DNA of 64,000 bases from Oceanospirillales bacterium (GTDB lineage: Bacteria; Pseudomonadota; Gammaproteobacteria; Pseudomonadales; Balneatricaceae). Below, one piece after another: positions 45,492 to 55,368 of the stretch. Location: the NCBI GenBank assembly GCA_018223185.1, contig JAAEYW010000014.1, positions 35,556 through 99,555 of the forward strand, written 5' to 3'. The position numbers and the translations under genes are program-made. Position 1 is the stretch's first letter. Each line of letters opens with the position of its first letter. Under the pieces are notes generated by a model that was not told the DNA's origin, ran no database searches, and was given only the letters and a program-made list of their open reading frames with translations.

Positions 45492-47291
45492 ATGCGCATA
45501 TCAGACTCGCTGGAATATATAAATAAAACCCTACCCGGGCTTGAAAACTGCACTCAGTGGGCAGAGATTCATGACGGGCTGCTGACTAAATTACAGGATC
45601 TGCTTTCAAGCACAGACTTAAGCAATCCTGCCAGACACCTGTGCAAGGCCTGTGAGCAAGCCTTTCTGGCCGTTAAACAGCTGACAACACTGGACGCCAT
45701 ACACAATAAAAATTTAATCAATAATCTGAGCTGTTTACTGACATCATTCGGAATAGATATCCCCGACCCCAAAACCAATAAGTCAAACCAGGTATCTCAG
45801 GAAACGGTGCTGAATGCGATTAACCAGCTTGTTATTGTCAGCATTGCAGATATCGACGGGAACATCACTTATACCAACGATAGATTTCAAAAGATAAGTG
45901 GTTATCAGGCACATGAGCTGCTGGGTCAGAATCATCGCATTATAAAATCCGACACCCACCCCCCTGAATTCTACGAACAACTGTGGGACACAATCACCAG
46001 CGGAAAAACCTGGCAGGGTGAGTTATGCAACAGACGCAAGGACGGCTCAAAATACTGGGTATCTGCGATCATCCAGCCGGTGCTTGATGAGGCTGGCACG
46101 CCCATTCAATTTATTTCTGTTCGGACTGATATAACACAAGTGAAAGAGCTAGAGCTCGAAGCACTTGATGCCAGCAAAGCAAAAACCGAATTTTTATCAT
46201 CAATGAGTCACGAACTGCGAACACCGATGAACTCCATTTTAGGTTTTGCACAGATTCTGGAATACGATGATGCGCTGAACGAAGATCAACAGGACAGTGT
46301 CCACGAAATTGCGCGAGCAGGATCCCATCTTCTTGATTTGATAAATGAAGTACTCGATCTGGCCAGAATTGAGTCCGGCCGTATTGATATGTCGATTGAA
46401 CCCGTATCACTCGGAAGCCTGATTAATGAGTGCGAAGACCTCATATCACCGATAGCCAGCAACAAAAGTATTGAATTAGAACTAAGTTTAAACAAACCAT
46501 TTGCAGTACTGGCTGATCGTGTACGACTAAAGCAAATTTTACTCAACCTGCTATCCAACGCCATAAAATACAACCGCCAGAAGGGCTCTGTTCAACTCTT
46601 CGTTGAAGAACGCCCGTCACAGCGTTTACGTATTAATTTAAAAGATACCGGGCCAGGAATCCCTGCATCAAAACAACACATGCTATTTCGCCCTTTTAAC
46701 CGACTTGGCGCCGAAAACAGTACAGAGGAAGGCACCGGAATCGGCCTGTCCATTGCGCGCACGCTTGTCGAGCTGATGGATGGAGAGATAGGCTTTAGCA
46801 GTGAAATGGATCAGGGTAGCACCTTCTGGATTGAGCTTCCGCAACTTGAAGCTGACATGTCAGACGATAACGAATCAGATCTGATACTCCCTGACGAGGC
46901 TCCTGATGAGGCCGGGGAAAGTCAGCAACTGGTACTCTACATAGAAGACAACCCGGCTAACTTAAGACTCGTCGGCCAGATTCTGGCCAAGCGCAGTCAT
47001 ATCAGGTTACTGACAGCTCATGAGCCAGAACTGGGGCTTGAGCTGGCAGCCACCCATGTGCCGAAATTAATCCTACTGGATATCAACATGCCACGTCTGA
47101 ATGGCTACCAGGTACTGGAACGCCTCAGAGCCAATCCGGAACTTGAACACATACCGGTTATTGCACTGACAGCCAGTGCTATGCCTCAGGATATCGAGCG
47201 TGGCAGGCAGGCAGGATTTAACGATTACCTTACCAAGCCTTTGAATATTGCTCAGTTGCTCTCAATTGTTGATGAACTTAAGCCGAAATAA
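45492..47291 (+). CDS. soluble PAS hybrid histidine kinase
   Basis: 599 aa from the ATG at 45492 (after AGGAATAGTTAT); an upstream in-frame extension to 45351 has poor coding character. A helical N-terminal region of about 110 aa is of unknown family. Then PAS/PAC (ISGYQAHELLGQNHRI ... YWVSAIIQPVLDE), HisKA (SSMSHELRTPMNSI), HATPase (NLLSNAIKYNRQKG, EGTGIGLSIARTL) and a C-terminal receiver (LYIEDNPANLRL, LILLDINMPRLNG, TKPLNIAQ). No membrane segment, so it senses an internal signal. First gene of the plus-strand operon. Confidence 0.9.
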   Translation: MRISDSLEYINKTLPGLENCTQWAEIHDGLLTKLQDLLSSTDLSNPARHLCKACEQAFLAVKQLTTLDAIHNKNLINNLSCLLTSFGIDIPDPKTNKSNQVSQETVLNAINQLVIVSIADIDGNITYTNDRFQKISGYQAHELLGQNHRIIKSDTHPPEFYEQLWDTITSGKTWQGELCNRRKDGSKYWVSAIIQPVLDEAGTPIQFISVRTDITQVKELELEALDASKAKTEFLSSMSHELRTPMNSILGFAQILEYDDALNEDQQDSVHEIARAGSHLLDLINEVLDLARIESGRIDMSIEPVSLGSLINECEDLISPIASNKSIELELSLNKPFAVLADRVRLKQILLNLLSNAIKYNRQKGSVQLFVEERPSQRLRINLKDTGPGIPASKQHMLFRPFNRLGAENSTEEGTGIGLSIARTLVELMDGEIGFSSEMDQGSTFWIELPQLEADMSDDNESDLILPDEAPDEAGESQQLVLYIEDNPANLRLVGQILAKRSHIRLLTAHEPELGLELAATHVPKLILLDINMPRLNGYQVLERLRANPELEHIPVIALTASAMPQDIERGRQAGFNDYLTKPLNIAQLLSIVDELKPK

Positions 47292-47300
47292 TCAGAAATA

Positions 47301-47352
47301 TATCAGGCACCCCTGATTTATGTTATTAAACGTTAATCAGGGGTGCCTGATA
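47301..47352. repeat. 18-bp perfect inverted repeat with nested dyads
   Basis: Arms TATCAGGCACCCCTGATT (47301-47318) and its exact complement (47335-47352) with a 16-base A/T-rich loop. Each arm is itself a dyad, ATCAGG-CACC-CCTGAT. It lies between the hybrid kinase stop and the HD-GYP gene. No T-run follows, so an operator or mRNA-processing hairpin is as likely as a terminator. Confidence 0.75.
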
Positions 47353-47407
47353 AAAGGGTTTAACATTTCACCAGGCCTTGTCAGAGATAAAGAGGAACGT
47401 GACAAAC

Positions 47408-48499
47408 ATGAATACTAACTGGCAAATGGATCCAGCCGAGATGTCGATCCTTATCATTGATGACGAAGCGCCTAACCTGAAGCTACTTCAGAAGATGCTG
47501 AGTAGCATTGGTTACCACAAATTAACGCTGGTTCAGGATCCTCGACAGGTTATGCATGAATATCAGGTAAATAAGCCTGATCTCATTCTGCTTGACCTTA
47601 ATATGCCGCATATTGACGGATTTGGTATTCTGGCATTATTGAAAGAACTGAATGACCCGCTCCCTCCTCCGGTCATCATACTGACAGCCCAGACCGGCCG
47701 GGATTACAAACTGCGTTCACTCAATGAGGGTGCGCGGGATTTCCTCAGTAAGCCCTTTGATCGGGCAGAACTTCAGGCGAGGGTAAAAAACCTGCTTGAC
47801 GCTCATATGGCGCAACGGATGATCGCCGACCAGAACAGCGTACTTGAAGAACTGGTGCACAAGCGAACGGCAGAGCTGAGACACACACGGCAACAAGTTA
47901 TCGACAGACTGGGCCGGGCGGCTGAGTTCCGTGATAACGAGACGGGGATGCATATAAGCCGTATGAGCCATTACTCCTACCTTATAGCAAAACAGCTGGG
48001 GATAGACGAAGAGGAATGTGACACTATTCTGCTTGCCAGTCCAATGCACGATATTGGCAAAATCGGCATACCGGATATGATCCTGTTAAAACCCGGAAAA
48101 CTTGCACATGAAGAGTTCGAAGTTATCAAACGCCATCCTGAAATCGGGGCAAAGCTTCTCGATGGCGACGACTCGACACTGTTAACAGTCGCCAGGACAA
48201 TAGCCCTTACACACCATGAAAAATGGGATGGCAGTGGATATCCTCAAGGGCTACAGGGAGAGGACATACCTCTAACCGGGCGTATAGTCGCTGTCGCTGA
48301 TGTGTTTGACGCACTGACCTCTGAACGGCCCTACAAGAAAGCCTGGCCCATTGAAAAGGCCGTCAGTACGATCAGACAAAATGCCGGAACTCACTTTGAC
48401 CCCGAAGTTGTTAACGCATTTCTCAACACTTTACCTGAAGTGCTCGCTATAAAAGAAAAATACAGTGATGATGCCAGTGATCACAGCTCTATTGAGTAA
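47408..48499 (+). CDS. response regulator with HD-GYP cyclic-di-GMP phosphodiesterase domain
   Basis: 363 aa (RpfG type). Receiver at about residues 10-130 (ILIIDDEAPNLKL, LILLDLNMPHIDG with the phospho-Asp, LSKPFDR), a coiled linker, then HD-GYP with HDIGKIGIPD and HHEKWDGSGYPQGLQG, both complete. It should hydrolyse cyclic-di-GMP when phosphorylated. The ATG at 47408 is chosen; a GTG three codons upstream is closer to the AGAGG. Likely partner of the kinases on either side. Confidence 0.92.
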   Translation: MNTNWQMDPAEMSILIIDDEAPNLKLLQKMLSSIGYHKLTLVQDPRQVMHEYQVNKPDLILLDLNMPHIDGFGILALLKELNDPLPPPVIILTAQTGRDYKLRSLNEGARDFLSKPFDRAELQARVKNLLDAHMAQRMIADQNSVLEELVHKRTAELRHTRQQVIDRLGRAAEFRDNETGMHISRMSHYSYLIAKQLGIDEEECDTILLASPMHDIGKIGIPDMILLKPGKLAHEEFEVIKRHPEIGAKLLDGDDSTLLTVARTIALTHHEKWDGSGYPQGLQGEDIPLTGRIVAVADVFDALTSERPYKKAWPIEKAVSTIRQNAGTHFDPEVVNAFLNTLPEVLAIKEKYSDDASDHSSIE

Positions 48500-48524
48500 A
48501 GTCATCAGAAAAGGGAAATTTACG

Positions 48525-49346
48525 ATGAAAACTATACTTTTAGCCTGCCTGCTCGGGTTACTGAGCTCTTCAGTCTATGCGGATACTCATGTAAAACCCC
48601 TGACTGTCGGAGTTGTTCCACAGTTCGATGCCCGTAAAATACAGTCCGTATGGCAACCTATTCTCGATGAACTGACCCGCAGAACCGATATCAGATTTGA
48701 ACTACTGGGCTCTCCTACGATCCCCGAGTTCGAGAAAAAATTTGTCAACGGGGATTTTGACATAGTATATCTGAACCCTTATCACCAGATTATTGCAAAT
48801 CAGAAACAGGGATATTTGCCTATCCTGAACGATGAAAGCAAAAAACTGTTTGGTATTCTTGTCGTTGCAAAAGATAGTCCTGTACAACGCATCGAAGAAT
48901 TACAAGGGCAGACGATAGCGTTTCCAGCCCCGAATGCTCTGGGGGCTTCGTTAATGATACGCGCAGACTTATTCACTAAATTTAACGTAAATATAATACC
49001 CAAATACGTCAAAACACATACCTCTGTATACCTCAATACCGCCCTGCATAAAACAAGCGCCGGTGGCGGTATTATGAGAACCTTTAATGAACAGCCAGAT
49101 GCAGTTCGTGATAGCCTGAAGATAATTTATGAAACAACAAAAGTGCCTCCACACCCTATCAGCGTACATCCACGAGTTTCGCCACAAATTACTGACAGAC
49201 TACAACAGGCCTTCCTTGAGATAGGGAAAACTGAAACCGGACAGAAGATGTTAGCTCAGATCCCTATCAAGAAAATCAGTCGCACATCACAAGCAGAATA
49301 CACCCCTCTGGCATCGATGGGCCTAGAGAAGTTTTATGAAGAGTAA
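48525..49346 (+). CDS. PhnD-like periplasmic binding protein
   Basis: 273 aa with a signal peptide (MKTILLACLLGLLSSSVYA). The mature part starts LTVGVVPQFDARKI and has FDIVYLNPYHQII and FPAPNALGASLMIRADL, marks of the phosphate/phosphite/phosphonate binding (PhnD/PtxB) family. No ABC transporter genes are adjacent. Its end overlaps the next kinase gene by 11 bp, which argues for a sensory partnership. Confidence 0.85.
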   Translation: MKTILLACLLGLLSSSVYADTHVKPLTVGVVPQFDARKIQSVWQPILDELTRRTDIRFELLGSPTIPEFEKKFVNGDFDIVYLNPYHQIIANQKQGYLPILNDESKKLFGILVVAKDSPVQRIEELQGQTIAFPAPNALGASLMIRADLFTKFNVNIIPKYVKTHTSVYLNTALHKTSAGGGIMRTFNEQPDAVRDSLKIIYETTKVPPHPISVHPRVSPQITDRLQQAFLEIGKTETGQKMLAQIPIKKISRTSQAEYTPLASMGLEKFYEE

Positions 49347-51516
49347 AAACAGGTTCCAGCTTCACTTACAATTGATACTCCCCGTTCTGGCGGCCTTCGC
49401 ATTATTCGGTTTCATCGTTCACAGTTTTTGGGCCCCAGAGCTGGTCAGACAAGAGAAAGAGAAAGCAATCGAACGTGAAGAAGATGTGTTACGCAACCTC
49501 TCCCTTGCTTTAAAGAAGGACTTAATTGCATCTGACTATGGTTCTATTTATGAAACCTTAAAGCAAATGGAGGATATAAATAAAGACGAGAAACTGGTTG
49601 CTGAACTATATGACGCCCAGGATAATCAGCTTTATCCATTAGACTCAATCGCTTCAACATCCAATCATCATGATCGGGTAACCATCATTAGCCCCATTAT
49701 CTCTGATAATGACATCCTCGCCACGTTAAAAATAACAATCGACGTTCAACAGGAACTGGTCGAGATTATTGAACATGTCAATTCGCTGGAAAGTATAATG
49801 CTTATTGTCGCAGCGGGCATTTTATTGTTGCTGCTGGCCCTGCACTACTTAACGATCGGTCGTCCAATTCTACAGCTTATTACTGTTGCTCAACGCATAG
49901 GCTCGGGTAACCTGTCGACCCCTATACCTAAGAATCTATCCAGCGTTACCGGAGGCTTAGGGGATGCGTTTACAAAAATGCAGCAGGAATTACGCGATTC
50001 CAGATCGAGACTGGAATACGCGCTTCAGGACGCACATGACAATTCCACTCGCTATAGAACGGTGCTCGAATCCATTCCCGGAGCCCTGCTCGTACTGGAT
50101 GAACAGGGGGTTATTGATGATCTGAATCTGGCTACCGAAGATATTTTTGGCTATCAAAGAGATGAGATACTCAGCCAGAACTGTATAAAACTATTTGCAG
50201 ACTCTCAGAGTGAAAGAGATTTAGACGTTTTTTTCAAAACAGCCTCTAATGAAACCCAGGAAACGCAAAAATACGGAAAACGCAAAGATGGCAGCCTGAT
50301 ACCGCTACGCCTGTATTTGCGCACGATGCCTTTAAAAGGACAGACTAAACTGATAGTAATCGCTACAGACATCAGTCAGATAGTTCAGACTCAGGAAGAG
50401 CTGCTCCAAGCTATTTCCGAAGCAGAACAAGCCATTCGGGCAAAATCAGAATTTCTATCCCGTATGAGCCACGAGTTCAGAACACCTTTAAACGCAATTT
50501 TAGGCTTTGGGCAACTACTGCAATATGAAGAAGGTATTTCGCAAATACAAAAAGAGAATATCTCCGAAATACTAAACTCAGGCGCTCATCTTTTACAGTT
50601 AGTGAATGAGGCACTTTACTTAAGCAGCATTGAAGACCATCAGCTGCAACTTACGCTGGAGCCTTTAGATCTCAACACATTTGTCTGTGATGCTATCAGT
50701 CAGTATCAGCCACAATCCCTTAAACAAAACATCAGCATTAACACTGAGGATATGACAGGACTACCTACAATCATCGCAGATAAAGACGGGCTATCCAGAC
50801 TATTAAATAACCTTATTGATAATGCGATAAAATATAACTTCAAGGGTGGCAGCATTAAGATAAAGGCCGCACATATTTCAGAGAACAACACAATTCGTGT
50901 CAGCGTCATGGATACCGGGCACGGTATCTCATCGGAAAACCTACCCCGGCTGTTCCGCCCGTTTGAGAGACTCGAATCCCCTTATGAAGGTACGGACGGA
51001 ACAGGCATCGGTCTCGCCCTTTGTAAACAGTTAGCGGAAAATATGGAGGGCTCCATAGGCGTGGAGAGCAAACCCGGGATAGGCAGTACATTCTGGTTTG
51101 AACTGCCAATCGAACTCACGGCAGAGGCATCAACACTCTCTCACATCAAAATCCTCTATGTAGAAGATAACCCGGCCAATACCCGCCTGCTTATAAAAAT
51201 TGCCAGCTTAAGAGAGGGAGTTGAGATGCTGCACGCATCCAACGCAGAAAAGGGGCTGGAGATTGCCAGAAGGGAAATACCGACACTCATCCTGATGGAC
51301 CTTAACCTGCCCGGCATGAATGGATTTGAAGCGTTGCAACAGTTACGCAAAATACCCGAAACAAAAGACATACCCGTGATCGCAGTAACGGCACAAGCGA
51401 TGCCTGATGATATCGCCCGGATAAAAGCCTGTAAGTTTGATAATTATATAATTAAGCCGCTGGAAATAAGCCGCTTCAATGAAGTGATTGATATGTACAC
51501 TAAAACAGAGATATAA
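49336..51516 (+). CDS. membrane-bound PAS hybrid histidine kinase
   Basis: 726 aa. Membrane segments at about 12-32 and 154-172 flank a periplasmic domain. Then HAMP ([20 protein letters not shown]), PAS ([20 protein letters not shown]), HisKA ([13 protein letters not shown], with Phe in place of the usual Leu), HATPase ([27 protein letters not shown]) and a receiver ([25 protein letters not shown]). It is translationally coupled to the PhnD-like gene, making a plausible binding-protein/kinase pair like TorT/TorS or LuxP/LuxQ. Confidence 0.92.
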   Translation: MKSKNRFQLHLQLILPVLAAFALFGFIVHSFWAPELVRQEKEKAIEREEDVLRNLSLALKKDLIASDYGSIYETLKQMEDINKDEKLVAELYDAQDNQLYPLDSIASTSNHHDRVTIISPIISDNDILATLKITIDVQQELVEIIEHVNSLESIMLIVAAGILLLLLALHYLTIGRPILQLITVAQRIGSGNLSTPIPKNLSSVTGGLGDAFTKMQQELRDSRSRLEYALQDAHDNSTRYRTVLESIPGALLVLDEQGVIDDLNLATEDIFGYQRDEILSQNCIKLFADSQSERDLDVFFKTASNETQETQKYGKRKDGSLIPLRLYLRTMPLKGQTKLIVIATDISQIVQTQEELLQAISEAEQAIRAKSEFLSRMSHEFRTPLNAILGFGQLLQYEEGISQIQKENISEILNSGAHLLQLVNEALYLSSIEDHQLQLTLEPLDLNTFVCDAISQYQPQSLKQNISINTEDMTGLPTIIADKDGLSRLLNNLIDNAIKYNFKGGSIKIKAAHISENNTIRVSVMDTGHGISSENLPRLFRPFERLESPYEGTDGTGIGLALCKQLAENMEGSIGVESKPGIGSTFWFELPIELTAEASTLSHIKILYVEDNPANTRLLIKIASLREGVEMLHASNAEKGLEIARREIPTLILMDLNLPGMNGFEALQQLRKIPETKDIPVIAVTAQAMPDDIARIKACKFDNYIIKPLEISRFNEVIDMYTKTEI

Positions 51517-51600
51517 CCCTGCCATTCATCTGTATTAATTTGTACTAATTGATCCCATTGATGGAAAACAGGCCTGGAAGTCACACTCATATTTAATTGT

Positions 51601-51667
51601 TCTGTCAGATTTGCTGTGACAGATCAAAAACTAAACAGATAATATCATTGCAATATTATCTGTTTAG
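51601..51667. terminator. two inverted repeats between convergent genes
   Basis: TCTGTCA (51601-51607) / TGACAGA (51617-51623) and a 15-bp perfect stem CTAAACAGATAATAT (51631-51645) / ATATTATCTGTTTAG (51653-51667) with a seven-base loop. They lie between the hybrid kinase stop (51516) and the convergent HTH-receiver stop (51668), so they likely end both transcripts, although the T-runs are short. Confidence 0.55.
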
Positions 51668-52240
51668 TCACACCGAAAAAGACACTTTTGCTTCAACGGC
51701 ACGTTTCAAGTCATCAAAAGACAAAGGTTTGTGCATCACCGTAATATTCTCAGAACGAAGCCTCACCACCTCTTCTGCATCCTTATCCAAAGCCGTAATA
51801 ACGATGATTTTGAGATCGTGGTTTTCATCATTCTCACGAATCGCGTTAATCATCTGAATACCATCCATTGATGGCATCATAAGGTCAGTGATGAGCAAGT
51901 CTGGTTTGTCCGCTCCCACTTTCATTAACCCCTGAAAGCCATCTTCTACGAGACTGACTTCTACCGGGAGCGACCATTTAGTAAAAAACTTACTATAGAG
52001 CTTTCTCTGTTGGGCATCATCTTCGACGATTAACACCTTCAGCTTCTCTGTAACAAATCCGGCCTGGACATCCTGCTCATGAAGCATCTTATGGACAGAC
52101 TCAAGTGAAATACGACGATGTCCACCCGGTGTTTTCCATGCGGTCAACACCCCTTTTTCTACCCACAATTGAACCGTTCGCAATGATACCTTAAGCAACT
52201 TTGCGGCTTCTGAACTACTAACTAGTTTTTTGGAACTCAT
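51668..52240 (-). CDS. HTH (MerR/excisionase-like) - receiver fusion protein
   Basis: 190 aa. Residues 5-50 form a MerR/BldC/excisionase-type DNA-binding domain (SSSEAAKLLKVSLRTVQLWV, then KTPGGHRRIS). Residues 67-188 are a receiver with VLIVEDD, phospho-acceptor D119 in LLITDLMMPSMDG, and K in VMHKPLSF. The N-terminal placement of the DNA-binding domain is opposite to OmpR/NarL regulators. It is the only evident DNA-binding output among the receivers here and thus a candidate transcriptional end point for the kinases. The gene stands alone on the minus strand. Confidence 0.85.
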   Translation of the reverse strand: MSSKKLVSSSEAAKLLKVSLRTVQLWVEKGVLTAWKTPGGHRRISLESVHKMLHEQDVQAGFVTEKLKVLIVEDDAQQRKLYSKFFTKWSLPVEVSLVEDGFQGLMKVGADKPDLLITDLMMPSMDGIQMINAIRENDENHDLKIIVITALDKDAEEVVRLRSENITVMHKPLSFDDLKRAVEAKVSFSV

Positions 52241-53080
52241 TTTTTAATTGCTTGATTGAAGAATAAACTCGGATACACGAGACCATAGAGACAACATACT
52301 ATCCTATCCAAAACTATTCCTATATATATTTGATGAAATATCATGAAGCTAAACCTGACTCAGAACAGCAGATTACTGACCAATTCCCGGCATGTATAAA
52401 ACAGCTTTTTCGTCGATTACCGCTTTTTAAATTAACGGGGAACGATATACCCACAAGAAATATGCAATCTGAGGTGCTTGTAATGACAGCGTCAATAAAC
52501 AGACTTTCAATCTGTAGTGACATAGTAAAACCAGAGACCGGTCAGAGACACTATCAACGCCTCCGGTATCAACAGACAGCCAGAGCAAAGCCAATATAAT
52601 CTGATATTCAAGGCCAGCAGACACCCTGATGTTGTTTTTTTTCAGAATAGGTCTGGCAGATCACTTAACGCTGACCTCTTTGGTAATCCCCCTGAAAATA
52701 AGGGTTCTGAAACACCATGAAGCGCCCTGCATCTACATCTCCTGCGAGTCGCTTGTCAGCCATCGACACACCAGAAAAACAATAGCTTCCTTATACCGTA
52801 TATTACCTCAGAACTTTCTGGCAATATCCCCAACTTGGGGACTGTATTAATGAACACCTTCCATAATTATGTTGTAAAATTGCGACAGTGCTGAAGAACC
52901 TGCCAGTAACGTATATCGAAGAAGATTTCATGACACCTATACATGAACAGAAAATTTGCACGTGATAAAGTAGAAAAAGCCAACGCAACCGTATAGATTG
53001 GGTAATTTAGAATTGATGCTACAACCAAATGAGCATACTGACCGTGACCTTTAATATACTCATTAACAGGATTCTTCCCC
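52241..53080. other. 840-bp interval without a supported gene
   Basis: Short ORFs on both strands have poor composition and no ribosome sites. Around 52960-53060 the region should hold the promoter of the kinase at 53081, and the left end the promoter of the HTH-receiver gene. No repeat longer than about 10 bp was noticed. It may contain debris of a lost gene or a small RNA, but nothing in the sequence decides this. Confidence 0.35.
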
Positions 53081-54439
53081 ATGACTACATTTAATAAGTC
53101 TGACGGGGATAGTGACAGGCTCTATGCTGAGCAGGTCAGACTGCTTCATAATCCTTTCCGGACGTCCGTCATGGCAACTGTTGCGGCGTCTGTTCTGCTT
53201 GTAGCCATCCAATGGAATGTGATTGATCATGACATTCTGATTGAGTGGTTTTTACTGATGCTATGCCTCACGCTTATACGTTTCATACTCGCTGAATACT
53301 ACAATCACCAACCTGAAGAGGAACTGGATGCCAGGCTGTGGGGGCGAATTTTCAATTTCGGGGTAGCCGTTTCCGGAGCAGTCTGGGGATGGAGTAGTGT
53401 TTTGCTGTTTCCGGCCGAGAATTTATCGCACCAGATTATCGTGGCATTTGTTATCGTCGGTATGTGTTGTGGCGCAGTTACGACACTTTCCGTTATGCGT
53501 AGCGCTGTATTCACTTTTATCGGTCTTGCGCTGACACCCATATTCATGATCTTTTTACTGGAAGATAGCCGGGAAGCCTTTATTATTTCACTTATGCTAT
53601 TGCTGTCGTTGATTTTCTTTATCAAAGGCAGCAATAACATCTATCTGAACACGGTTCAGAATATCTGCTTGCGCCTTGAATCCAATGAAAGAGAACGTTC
53701 TCTGGCAATCGCTATAGACCGGGCAGATCACTCAAACCAGGCTAAATCCGAATTCCTGTCCTCGATGAGTCATGAATTACGCACGCCTATGAATGCAATT
53801 CTTGGATTCGGGCAACTTTTAGAGATAGATAAAGATAGATTAGAGCCTGAACAGCAGATGTATGTTGATGAGATTTTAACTGCCGGAGGTCATCTGCTAT
53901 CCCTGATTAATGATGTGCTGGACCTCTCAAAAATAGAGTCTGGCAACCTGAGCGTGTCGATAGAGAAGGTCATTGTTGATGATGTACTGAAAGAGTCGCT
54001 TTCATTAGTACGGGCTATCGCTCAGGACAGAAACATAGCAATCATTGATCAACTGAGTGGGAGTGGATACAGCGTCAATGCGGATTTCTCTCGCCTTAAG
54101 CAGGTGGTTATCAATTTACTCAGTAATGCCGTGAAATATAACCGTGCAGATGGAAGTATAACGATAAGTGGTGAAATCATAGCAAATAAGCATCTCAGAA
54201 TATCGGTTACAGATACCGGCCAGGGCCTGACCGAACAGGAGATATCCAAATTATTCAAACCTTTTGTGCGCCTTCAGAAAGAAGACAATGTTGAAGGTAC
54301 CGGTATCGGGCTGGTAATTTCTAAAAACCTGACCCATTTGATGGGTGGCTCACTCGGCGTAAAGAGTACACCCAACGTTGGCAGCACATTCTGGATCGAA
54401 CTCAGTCTATCTAAACAACCCCCTGCCTCAATACAATAA
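53081..54439 (+). CDS. multi-span membrane histidine kinase
   Basis: 452 aa. The N-terminal 195 residues hold about five or six membrane helices (MASE-like arrangement, with FNFGVAVSGAVWGWSSVLLF) and no large periplasmic loop. Then HisKA (SSMSHELRTPMNAI) and HATPase (NLLSNAVKYNRADG, DTGQGL, EGTGIGLVISKNL). No PAS and no receiver, so it must signal to a separate receiver; the HTH-receiver gene is next to it, divergently placed. The core is clearly related to those of the four other kinases here. Confidence 0.9.
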   Translation: MTTFNKSDGDSDRLYAEQVRLLHNPFRTSVMATVAASVLLVAIQWNVIDHDILIEWFLLMLCLTLIRFILAEYYNHQPEEELDARLWGRIFNFGVAVSGAVWGWSSVLLFPAENLSHQIIVAFVIVGMCCGAVTTLSVMRSAVFTFIGLALTPIFMIFLLEDSREAFIISLMLLLSLIFFIKGSNNIYLNTVQNICLRLESNERERSLAIAIDRADHSNQAKSEFLSSMSHELRTPMNAILGFGQLLEIDKDRLEPEQQMYVDEILTAGGHLLSLINDVLDLSKIESGNLSVSIEKVIVDDVLKESLSLVRAIAQDRNIAIIDQLSGSGYSVNADFSRLKQVVINLLSNAVKYNRADGSITISGEIIANKHLRISVTDTGQGLTEQEISKLFKPFVRLQKEDNVEGTGIGLVISKNLTHLMGGSLGVKSTPNVGSTFWIELSLSKQPPASIQ

Positions 54440-54519
54440 CTTGTTATTTAGCACTTAAACCGGCCAGGCAGGACCGGAATGCCCTCCCCCCGAAAAGCAT
54501 TGCGGTCAGTTTTGCTGAA

Positions 54520-55368
54520 TCACTGATACAGCCATAAACCCCTGGATTGCTTATCCCGGATTATCTGCCGGGTCTCTTCGTATAGTATTGCAGCCCCATC
54601 GGGTTGCTCTGACATTTTCAATATCCGTAAGACAACGTTCTTGTCAACGCCTTGTCGTTTGCCTGCTTCAGCCTTCAGCGTGCGCTTCACGCTGATATGT
54701 CGGAAGGCATTGGCGGCAAGAGACCACTTTGCGCTTGCTGCAGTGATAAACCGGCGGTAATCATCACTATCGTCATAAAGACAAGCGACATCGATTAAGT
54801 TGATCACATACGCAGCATCGCCACTGGCAAAGAACGCACCCCACATCACATCATTATCTTCAGGCGATGTCGGCTGAATGTTGATCAGATCCGGAGGTGT
54901 TTGCGCTAACGCTTGTATCAACCATTGCTTCTTTTCGGATGCCCCTGAATCATACTTCTTTTTGAGGTATTCTCTTCCCTTCTCACTATTTGAAAGCCAA
55001 AGCGCAGTCCAAAAAAGCCTTTGACCTGGCCGGTCCGAAAACGAATCAATAATTTTAATCCATTCTTCCAGTTTATCCGGATATTGCTTAAAGATTTCAG
55101 CATAGAAATACGCGACTGGATCAATGAGCGTATCAGGCTGGACAAGTTCATATTCGTAGATAAATGCTATCCAGCGGGAGACTTTCTCAACTGGCTTGCG
55201 CTCATAAAACCTCAATGAAATCTGTTCATATACTGCCGCTGAATTCTCGATATTGGTAAAATACCTTGCATGGAAGATATGCCAGTAGCCCGCTAAAAAA
55301 AGACCCAGCATAACGAAAACCAGGCATCCCCCAAGGCCTCTTAGCAAGACATGCTTAACAGGCATCAT
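54520..55368 (-). CDS. membrane-anchored hypothetical protein
   Basis: 282 aa with one N-terminal membrane helix (about 8-30) and a long, mostly helical, tryptophan/tyrosine-rich extracytoplasmic part. No family recognised. Its ATG overlaps the stop of the M48 protease gene (ATGA), so the two are cotranslated and probably act together, perhaps as protease and partner. Confidence 0.65.
   Translation of the reverse strand: MMPVKHVLLRGLGGCLVFVMLGLFLAGYWHIFHARYFTNIENSAAVYEQISLRFYERKPVEKVSRWIAFIYEYELVQPDTLIDPVAYFYAEIFKQYPDKLEEWIKIIDSFSDRPGQRLFWTALWLSNSEKGREYLKKKYDSGASEKKQWLIQALAQTPPDLINIQPTSPEDNDVMWGAFFASGDAAYVINLIDVACLYDDSDDYRRFITAASAKWSLAANAFRHISVKRTLKAEAGKRQGVDKNVVLRILKMSEQPDGAAILYEETRQIIRDKQSRGLWLYQ

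Noticed and set aside
48525..49346. PhnD-like protein as part of a phosphonate uptake system
   Set aside because: No phnC/phnE or other transporter genes nearby; it overlaps a kinase gene instead.
52330..52599. 89-codon plus-strand ORF
   Set aside because: No ribosome site, poor codon character and no family; kept only as part of an empty interval.
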